A stretch of DNA of 64,000 nt from Grimontia indica. Lineage in GTDB: Bacteria; Pseudomonadota; Gammaproteobacteria; Enterobacterales; Vibrionaceae. Shown here one piece after another: positions 57,636-64,000 of the stretch; the first letter of the stretch is position 1, and each line of letters begins with the position of its first letter. The position numbers were made by a program, and so were the translations under genes. The notes below the pieces were generated by a model. It did no database searches and was not told where the DNA came from. It saw only the letters and a list, made by a program, of their open reading frames with translations. Location: positions 1 to 64,000 of the forward strand of contig NZ_ANFM02000024.1 in the NCBI RefSeq assembly GCF_000333895.2, written 5' to 3'.

Positions 57636-60266
57636 GTGGCTGAAAAGGATTTGTCGCTCGAACAGCAACTCGCCGCGCTAAAGGAAGAAAACGCGCGCCA
57701 GAAGAAAATGATTGATGCGCTGGTTAAAAGGGTTGAGCAAGGTGGTAGCGGCCAGGTCGATGCCTGGGGCGCATTTCAGCATTCTGTGGTGCTCGCCGAT
57801 CAGGTGCGCGAGAAAACCGAAGAGCTCAATCATGCACTTCACTCGATTGAATCCACCAACCGCCAGCTGACGCAGGCGAACCAACATGCTGAGCAAGCGC
57901 ATCAGCGTTTCATCGATGCCATTGAATCTATCTCAGATGGCTTTGCCCTTTATGATCCCAACCGCGAGTTGGTGTATTCAAACAGCCGCTTCCAACGTTA
58001 TTGGCAGGATAATGCTATTTCGCTCAATACACCGTCTTTAACGCCAGAGAAAATCCAGCAACTGGCTAAAGACCGCGGTTTGATTGTGCGTGAGGTCGCG
58101 GGCAACCGAAATGGTCATACCCTGAAACTGCAAAACGGCCGCTGGCTGCAAATCAAAGAACGGGAAACCAGTGATGGCGGCGTGGTGATGCTCTATTCGG
58201 ACATTACCCAGCTAAAACTGGCAGAAACTGCCCGTTTTGAAGCGGCCATGGCAGAGAAAAGCCGTATTCTGCAGAACATGGTGGATAACCTTTCTCAAGG
58301 TGTCTTGATGGTCAGCAAGTCCGGCGAAGTGCAGGTGTTTAACCAGCGTTTTCTCGACATGAGTGGCTTTGAACAGTCCCGCTTGATTGGCGCGTTAATT
58401 GAACCGCTGGCAGAAGAATCGCCGCTGACCCTGTGGCGGATTGGCCGCGGGGGAATTCGTCCACCTGAAGGTATTCGTGTCCAGACCCTGAATGATGGCC
58501 GCGTCATAGAAGTGCGCAGTCATGCGATGGACGATCAGGGCTACGTCAACACCTACACTGACATCACCCAACGCTATTTGGATGCCAAAGAGCTGCGTGA
58601 AACCGAGCAATGGCTGCGCTTGATCACCGATAACGTGCCCGCACTGATTGCCTATGTGGGCGATGATCTTCACTACCAGTTCACCAACCGCGCTTACGAC
58701 GAATGGTATGGCTTTCCGCGGGGGCAGCTCATTGGCAAGCACATATCCGTCTCACGCCGCTCTTCGACCTTTGAGGCGTTGCGCCCTTATGTCGAGCGTG
58801 CGCTGGATGGGGAATCTGTGGTGTTTGAAATTGAGGAGTATAACGCCTCCGGTGAAGCGCGTTACGTGGTAAAAAGCTATGTGCCGAATCAGGCATCCAA
58901 CGGCAAAATCACCGGACTGTTTGTGCTCAATTGGGACATTACTGAACGCAAGCAAAATGCCGAAGAGCTTGAGCAAGCTTACCAGACCATGGAACACCGA
59001 GTTCAGGAGCGGACGGCGCAGCTGCAAACCTTGAACGACCAGCTTCAGGATGAAGTGGAAGAGCGCCGGGTGATTCAGGAACGCTTGCTGGAAACCAAGA
59101 AAGAAGCAGAGCGGGCGAACCTCTCCAAAACAAAATTCCTTGCTGCCATCAGCCATGATTTGCTGCAACCCTTAAATGCGGCGCAACTCTATCTGGGTTC
59201 TCTACTCAGTCACCGTATGTCGCCATCCGCGAGAAAACTGGTGAGTTCACTGGCGCACTCGCTGGAAGATGTGGAATCCCTCATCACCACGCTGGTGGAT
59301 ATCTCCAAGCTGGATGCCGGGGTGGTTCGAGCTGACAAGCAATCTTTCCCTGTGAGCGATCTGCTCGATAACATCGCAGATGATTTCAGCCATGCGGCGG
59401 AAGGTACCCGTGTGGAAGTGCGCTATGTGCATAGTTCAGCCTATGTCTACACCGACTCTCAATTACTGGCGCGGATTATCCGTAACCTGATGACCAATGC
59501 CATTCGTTATACACCGAGAGGGAAGATTCTCCTTGGCAGTCGCCGGTGCAAAGAGGGGCTTCGCATCGAAGTGCTGGACACTGGTGTTGGTATTCCAGAA
59601 GACAAGAAGAATGAGATTTTTCAGGAATTCAAACGCTTAACCGCTAAGCAGGATGAAAGCCATACCCAGCTTGGTCTGGGGCTGGCGATTGTCGACAAGA
59701 TTGCCAGCGTGCTTGGGCATACGGTAACGGTCGATTCTGTACCGGGTGAAGGCTCTCGTTTTTCTGTGCTGGTGCCTTATGGCAGACCGGAGACACAAAG
59801 TATCCGTAACGTCGAATCCTTGGTTTCAGATAACAGTGTGGTACTGCAGGGCGCAAGGGTTTGGGTGATTGATAACGACCCGAATATCTGCCGTGCGATG
59901 GAAGAATTACTGCAACGTTGGGGTTGTGAAGTGACCTGCGCGGGTTCCCTTGAAGAGCTGCAAATCAGCTGCGACACAGTGCAGAGCCCTGTGGAGCTGT
60001 TGATTGCTGATTACCACCTCGATAATGACATGACTGGATTAGCGCTGGCGAAATCCATCAACCAGCAACGTATGCAGAAAGTACCGACGGTGATTGTGAC
60101 TGCGAACCGCAGCGAAGAGCTTCAACATCAGGCGCGAGATTGCGGTTATTTGGTGATGCACAAACCTGTTTCGCCAATGCGTCTGAAAATGACCATGGTG
60201 CACCTCCTCACAGGCGATCAGGCAGATCCCATTCCTGCGAGAGTGGGAGCGTCTCACAATCGATAG
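57636..60266 (+). CDS. PAS hybrid histidine kinase, NahK/ErcS'-like
   Basis: An 876-residue cytoplasmic hybrid kinase starting at GTG. It has an N-terminal coiled coil (about 5-30), three PAS domains (about 85-200, 205-320 and 330-440), a coiled linker and a DHp domain with the phospho-acceptor His507 (AAISHDLLQPLNAA). The ATPase domain has GVGIPEDKKNEIF and GLGLAIVDKI. A C-terminal receiver has Asp792 (IADYHLDND). The HDLLQPLNAA box and layout match NahK/ErcS'. No membrane helix is present, so the signal is likely intracellular or through the NosP-like partner. Confidence 0.88.
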   Translation: MAEKDLSLEQQLAALKEENARQKKMIDALVKRVEQGGSGQVDAWGAFQHSVVLADQVREKTEELNHALHSIESTNRQLTQANQHAEQAHQRFIDAIESISDGFALYDPNRELVYSNSRFQRYWQDNAISLNTPSLTPEKIQQLAKDRGLIVREVAGNRNGHTLKLQNGRWLQIKERETSDGGVVMLYSDITQLKLAETARFEAAMAEKSRILQNMVDNLSQGVLMVSKSGEVQVFNQRFLDMSGFEQSRLIGALIEPLAEESPLTLWRIGRGGIRPPEGIRVQTLNDGRVIEVRSHAMDDQGYVNTYTDITQRYLDAKELRETEQWLRLITDNVPALIAYVGDDLHYQFTNRAYDEWYGFPRGQLIGKHISVSRRSSTFEALRPYVERALDGESVVFEIEEYNASGEARYVVKSYVPNQASNGKITGLFVLNWDITERKQNAEELEQAYQTMEHRVQERTAQLQTLNDQLQDEVEERRVIQERLLETKKEAERANLSKTKFLAAISHDLLQPLNAAQLYLGSLLSHRMSPSARKLVSSLAHSLEDVESLITTLVDISKLDAGVVRADKQSFPVSDLLDNIADDFSHAAEGTRVEVRYVHSSAYVYTDSQLLARIIRNLMTNAIRYTPRGKILLGSRRCKEGLRIEVLDTGVGIPEDKKNEIFQEFKRLTAKQDESHTQLGLGLAIVDKIASVLGHTVTVDSVPGEGSRFSVLVPYGRPETQSIRNVESLVSDNSVVLQGARVWVIDNDPNICRAMEELLQRWGCEVTCAGSLEELQISCDTVQSPVELLIADYHLDNDMTGLALAKSINQQRMQKVPTVIVTANRSEELQHQARDCGYLVMHKPVSPMRLKMTMVHLLTGDQADPIPARVGASHNR

Positions 60267-60305
60267 ATCCCGCTGTGGCACATCGTACGGCGCGGGTCTA
60301 TGCTT
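60263..60305 (+). terminator. possible terminator after nahK
   Basis: ATAGATCCCGC pairs with GCGGGTCTAT (one bulged base) around a loop of about 15 bases and is followed by GCTTTT. It marks the probable right end of the PQQ block. Confidence 0.4.
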
Positions 60306-60383
60306 TTCCTAACGAAACGTGTGGTTATTGTTACGTTTGTTTCGACGTAACGCATTGATTTGGCAAAGCAGCAGGAAAGTGCG

Positions 60384-60614
60384 ATGACAAAATCAGAACT
60401 TCGTAATCTCTATTCCCAGCAAATGTTAGTCGAAGCCGTGGTAGAGCCATCTCTGTCCAGTGACGGTTGGATTGTCGAATTCCGTCATGCCCGAGGCGGA
60501 CTGGTTCCCCTTACGGATGGTAACGGCATTGAGCAGTGTTTCGGCGATGTGGACATGGCCACAGAAAACGCGCTGGACATTGGCTTTCACCAAGTGAGAA
60601 TCGTTGACGCCTAA
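60384..60614 (+). CDS. small protein of unknown function
   Basis: The ATG at 60384, with AGGAAA upstream, gives a 76-residue acidic cytoplasmic protein starting MTKSELRNLYSQQMLVEAVV, with one cysteine and no membrane segment. The even spacing of hydrophobic residues suggests a small folded alpha/beta domain. No family is recognised. It sits between the PQQ block and cysJ and belongs clearly to neither. Confidence 0.6.
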   Translation: MTKSELRNLYSQQMLVEAVVEPSLSSDGWIVEFRHARGGLVPLTDGNGIEQCFGDVDMATENALDIGFHQVRIVDA

Positions 60615-60856
60615 GCGCAAGGCCTTCCCTTCCTGCAAAAATCTTTTGCTTAAATTCTTTCCGGAATCACCCGGCTGTGCGTTGGGTGTGTAGCTTGCTG
60701 AGATTCTGTAATGATCTCAGTTATTCAGCTTTCAGGCATCATTCCTTATACCTGTGTGATCTAACGCAAGGTTATAAAACATGCATTTCTATTCTTTCTA
60801 GTTATTACGGCGAATAGCTAATCTATGCTCACGCAATAATAAAGGAATGTCGTGAC
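60615..60856 (+). promoter_or_regulatory. cysJ leader and promoter region
   Basis: No coding frame is seen in this 242-base gap. An AT-rich stretch at about 60770-60830, with CTTTCTAGTTATTA, resembles the kind of sequence seen before CysB-activated sulfate-assimilation genes. I cannot define a CysB site exactly. AAAGGAATG is at the ribosome-binding site. Confidence 0.35.
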
Positions 60857-62680
60857 ATGTTACTCAAGGAACTTTCTGCGCTGGCGAGTCCGCTTAATGA
60901 CCAGCAGATCGGCCAACTGCAGCAGGCCGTGGCAGAGTTGTCGCCACAACAGCTGGCTTGGATCAGCGGTTATTTCTGGGGTTTGAGCCAAACTCCGGCG
61001 GCAGCGGGTGCTAACCCTCAACCTCTTGCCCAAGCGGTTGCCACTGCGGCGAAACCTGCGGGTAAGCTGACTATCATTTATGCCTCTCAAACCGGCAACG
61101 CAAAAGGCGTGGCGGAAGCTTTGGAAGCAAAAGCCAAGGCGGATGGCGTAGAGGTTTCTCTGTATTCAGCAGATGATTACAAACCGCGTGATCTGGCAAA
61201 AGAAACGCACCTTATCATGGTGGCATCGACCAACGGTGAAGGCGAGCCGCCAGATAATGCGATTTCTCTGCACGAATTCCTGCAATCAAAGAAAGCGCCG
61301 AAACTCGACAAACTGCAATACGCGGTGTTGGGCTTGGGTGATTCAAGCTACGAATTCTTCTGCCAGACCGGTAAAGACTTCGACACTTACCTGTCTAAGC
61401 TGGGCGCGAAAGCTATCGCACCGCGTGTTGACTGCGACGTGGATTACGAAGCAGAAGCAGAAAGCTGGAGCAGCGACGTTCTGGCGAAAGTGAAAGAAAC
61501 CATTGGCGGTGGTGAAGATGAAGTGGTTGTGCCACTGCACGCAGCCACCACCGCAGGTGCGGCTTCTGCCTATAACAAGCAAAACCCTTATGCGGCAGAG
61601 CTGGTAGCAAACCAGAAGATCACTGGCCGTGATTCAGGCAAAGACGTTCGCCATATCGAAATCGATCTGGGTGAGTCAGGTCTGACTTACCAACCGGGCG
61701 ATGCCCTAGGTGTTTACTACACCAACAGTCCTGAACTTGCTGATGAAATCCTCGCGAAAGTGGGTCTGACAGGTGATGAAACGGTTGAAGTGGCGGGTGA
61801 ATCCCTTTCACTGCGCCAAGCGCTGATCGAGAAGTTCGAGATCACCGCAGCGAACCCGCAGCAAGTGGCTGCGATTGCTGAGCTTTCTGGCAGCAAGAAA
61901 CTGCAAAAGCTCGCAGAAGACAAAGACAAACTGCGCCAATACGCCAACAGCACCCAAGTGGTTGACGTGCTGGGCGAGAAGAAAACCAAGCTGACCGCCG
62001 AGCAACTGGCTGGCCTGCTTCGTAAACTGACGCCTCGTTTGTACTCGATTGCTTCAAGCCAGGAAGAAGTAGGCGAAGAAGTGCACCTGACTGTGGGTCT
62101 GGTGGAGTTCCAAAACGGTGACAACACCCGCTTTGGTGGTGCGTCAGGCTTCCTGTCGCAGCGTGCTGAAGACGCAGAGTCTGTGAAAGTGTTCATCGAA
62201 CACAACAACAACTTCAAACTGCCAGCAGACGACAATGCACCTGTCATCATGGTCGGCCCAGGTACGGGTATTGCGCCATTCCGTGCCTTCATGCAAGAGC
62301 GTGATGCCCGTGGTGCAGAAGGTAAGAACTGGCTGTTCTTTGGCGACCGTACCTTCACCCAAGACTTCCTGTATCAAGTCGAGTGGCAGAAATTCCTCAA
62401 AGACGGTCTGCTGAGCAAAATCGACCTCGCCTTTAGCCGCGATCAAGCTGAGAAAGTGTATGTTCAGCATAAGATTGTCGAGCAAGGCAAAGAAGTATGG
62501 CAATGGCTGCAAAACGGCGCTTACCTCTACATCTGTGGTGACGCGACCTACATGGCCAAAGACGTTCATGAAGCATTGATTACGGTTGCCCAGGAGCAGG
62601 GCGGTAAGAGCCGAGAAGACGCAGAAAACTATTTGAACGAACTGCGTAAGGCGAAGCGCTATCAAAAGGATGTGTATTAA
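60857..62680 (+). CDS. cysJ: sulfite reductase (NADPH) flavoprotein, alpha subunit
   Basis: CysJ carries electrons from NADPH through FAD and FMN to CysI for sulfite reduction to sulfide. The 607-residue protein has a flavodoxin domain (about 70-210; the FMN loop [15 protein letters not shown]), the FAD domain (about 240-450; RLYSIASSQ) and the NADPH domain (about 455-607; [16 protein letters not shown] and [12 protein letters not shown]). It overlaps cysI by one base (TAATG), so the subunits are translationally coupled. Confidence 0.97.
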   Translation: MLLKELSALASPLNDQQIGQLQQAVAELSPQQLAWISGYFWGLSQTPAAAGANPQPLAQAVATAAKPAGKLTIIYASQTGNAKGVAEALEAKAKADGVEVSLYSADDYKPRDLAKETHLIMVASTNGEGEPPDNAISLHEFLQSKKAPKLDKLQYAVLGLGDSSYEFFCQTGKDFDTYLSKLGAKAIAPRVDCDVDYEAEAESWSSDVLAKVKETIGGGEDEVVVPLHAATTAGAASAYNKQNPYAAELVANQKITGRDSGKDVRHIEIDLGESGLTYQPGDALGVYYTNSPELADEILAKVGLTGDETVEVAGESLSLRQALIEKFEITAANPQQVAAIAELSGSKKLQKLAEDKDKLRQYANSTQVVDVLGEKKTKLTAEQLAGLLRKLTPRLYSIASSQEEVGEEVHLTVGLVEFQNGDNTRFGGASGFLSQRAEDAESVKVFIEHNNNFKLPADDNAPVIMVGPGTGIAPFRAFMQERDARGAEGKNWLFFGDRTFTQDFLYQVEWQKFLKDGLLSKIDLAFSRDQAEKVYVQHKIVEQGKEVWQWLQNGAYLYICGDATYMAKDVHEALITVAQEQGGKSREDAENYLNELRKAKRYQKDVY

Positions 62681-64000
62681 TGAGTGACAAGCAAGTCGTG
62701 TTGGGCCAAGAGCTAGGCCCATTGTCAGATAACGAACGTCTGAAGCGCGAAAGTGATTTTCTTCGCGGCACCATCGAACAGGATCTGTCTGATCCCGTGA
62801 CAGGTGGTTTTACCGCAGACAACTTCCAGCTGATTCGATTCCACGGCATGTATCAGCAGGACGACCGCGATATTCGCGCAGAGCGTCAAAAGCAGAAGCT
62901 GGAGCCACTGCACAATGTGATGCTGCGTGCACGTATGCCGGGCGGTATTATCACACCTAAACAGTGGCTGGCGATTGATGAGTTCGCGACCGAGCACACC
63001 ATGTACGGCAGTATCCGTCTGACTACGCGCCAGACGTTCCAGTTCCACGGTGTATTGAAGCCAAACATCAAGCTGATGCATCAGACGCTGAACAAAATCG
63101 GTATCGATTCCATAGCAACAGCGGGTGACGTGAACCGTAACGTACTGTGTACCACGAACCCTGTGGAATCTGAGCTGCATCAGGAAGCCTACGAGTGGGC
63201 AACCAAGATCAGTGAACACCTGCTGCCAAAAACCCGCGCTTACGCGGAAATCTGGCTGGACGGTGAGAAGGTAGAAGGGCATCAGGACGAAGAGCCGATC
63301 CTGGGTTCCAACTATCTGCCACGTAAATTTAAAACCACTGTCGTGATCCCACCGCAAAATGATGTGGATGTGCATGCAAACGACCTGAACTTTGTGGCGA
63401 TTGCAGATAATGGCAAGCTGATTGGTTTTAACGTATTGGTCGGTGGTGGCCTTGCGATGACCCACGGTGACACGAGCACTTACCCACGTAAAGCCGACGA
63501 TCTGGGCTTTATCCCTCTGGATAAAACACTGGATGTCGCAGCAGCGGTTGTGACCACACAGCGCGACTGGGGTAACCGTTCTAACCGTAAGAACGCGAAG
63601 ACTAAGTACACATTGGATCGCGTTGGCACTGACGTGTTCAAAGCGGAAGTGGAAAAGCGCGCAGACGTGAAGTTCGAAGCAAGCCGACCGTACGAGTTCA
63701 CTGACCGTGGTGACCGTCTGGGTTGGGTTGAAGGCATCGACGGTAAGCACCACTTGGCGCTGTTTATCGAAAACGGCCGCTTACTGGACTACCCGGGCAA
63801 GCCGCTGAAAACCGGTGTGGCTGAGATTGCGAAAATCCACAAAGGCGATTTCCGCATGACTGCGAACCAGAACCTGATCATTGCGGGGGTATCGAAGTCT
63901 AACAAAGCGAAAATCGAGAAGATTGCGCGTGAGCATGGCCTGATGGATGACGGCGTCAGCGAGCAGCGTAAGAACTCTATGGCGTGTGTGGCTTTCCCAA
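62680..64000 (+). CDS. cysI: sulfite reductase haemoprotein, beta subunit (cut by window end)
   Basis: CysI reduces sulfite at a sirohaem coupled to a [4Fe-4S] cluster. The frame opens at the ATG at 62680 ([22 protein letters not shown]) and stays open to the window end: 440 residues of about 570. The sulfite-site basic residues lie in [16 protein letters not shown] and NRNVLC. The window stops just after MACVAFP, which holds the first of the four cluster cysteines. The rest of the cluster is outside. Confidence 0.95.
   Translation, partial: MSDKQVVLGQELGPLSDNERLKRESDFLRGTIEQDLSDPVTGGFTADNFQLIRFHGMYQQDDRDIRAERQKQKLEPLHNVMLRARMPGGIITPKQWLAIDEFATEHTMYGSIRLTTRQTFQFHGVLKPNIKLMHQTLNKIGIDSIATAGDVNRNVLCTTNPVESELHQEAYEWATKISEHLLPKTRAYAEIWLDGEKVEGHQDEEPILGSNYLPRKFKTTVVIPPQNDVDVHANDLNFVAIADNGKLIGFNVLVGGGLAMTHGDTSTYPRKADDLGFIPLDKTLDVAAAVVTTQRDWGNRSNRKNAKTKYTLDRVGTDVFKAEVEKRADVKFEASRPYEFTDRGDRLGWVEGIDGKHHLALFIENGRLLDYPGKPLKTGVAEIAKIHKGDFRMTANQNLIIAGVSKSNKAKIEKIAREHGLMDDGVSEQRKNSMACVAFP

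Overview
The window is a gammaproteobacterial chromosome segment whose gene order fits the Vibrionaceae. The run tRNA-Gly / queG / nnr / tsaE / amiB / mutL / miaA / hfq / hflX / hflK / hflC / DUF2065 / purA is the enterobacterial-vibrio superoperon. motX next to purA, with a flagellar sigma-28 promoter, points to a polar sodium-driven flagellum as in Vibrio and relatives (Grimontia, Enterovibrio and Photobacterium are all possible). The genus cannot be fixed from sequence reading alone.

Layout. 1-600: the 3' end of a tRNA-Gly, then an AT-rich stretch with a cluster of DnaA boxes in the place where E. coli carries datA. 0.6-14 kb: tRNA modification, metabolite repair, cell-wall cleavage, mismatch repair, Hfq, HflX, the HflKC complex and purA. 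14-16.7 kb: motX, then hmp facing nsrR across two NsrR-like boxes (nitric oxide defence). 16.8-21.7 kb: rnr-rlmB and the rpsF-priB-rpsR-rplI ribosomal operon with a probable S6:S18 leader. 21.8-33.1 kb: an outer-membrane DUF481 protein, dnaB-alr, a BamA/TamA-like barrel protein, a secreted Calx-beta protein, a membrane diguanylate cyclase, yjbQ and pgi; pgi is followed by a long Vibrionaceae-type palindromic repeat. 33.3-38.6 kb: cheX, zur, a MarR-type regulator facing a small secreted-protein/DUF2024 operon, dusA, pspG with a sigma-54 promoter, and an outer-membrane beta-barrel.

38.7-60.3 kb is one functional block that looks like an inserted catabolic island between the pspG/outer-membrane region and cysJI. 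It holds an ABC exporter-like set, a beta-propeller and two periplasmic binding proteins associated with quinoproteins, cytochrome c-550, a PQQ alcohol dehydrogenase, an aldehyde dehydrogenase, a NosR/NirI-like membrane iron-sulfur flavoprotein, a complete pqqABCDE set (with a 23-residue pqqA), an M16 peptidase of presequence-protease character, an ErbR/AgmR-type response regulator, and a NosP (FIST) / NahK-type hybrid kinase pair. The alcohol dehydrogenase carries the extra aspartate (Asp-Phe-Asp, residues 322-324) that marks lanthanide-dependent enzymes. Together these would oxidise alcohols in the periplasm with PQQ, pass electrons to cytochrome c-550, oxidise the aldehyde in the cytoplasm, make the cofactor, and regulate the set. 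The kinase/NO-sensor pair suggests a link to nitric oxide.

60.4-64 kb returns to core metabolism: a small unknown protein, then cysJ and a cysI cut by the window edge. No insertion sequence, integrase, CRISPR array or rRNA was seen.
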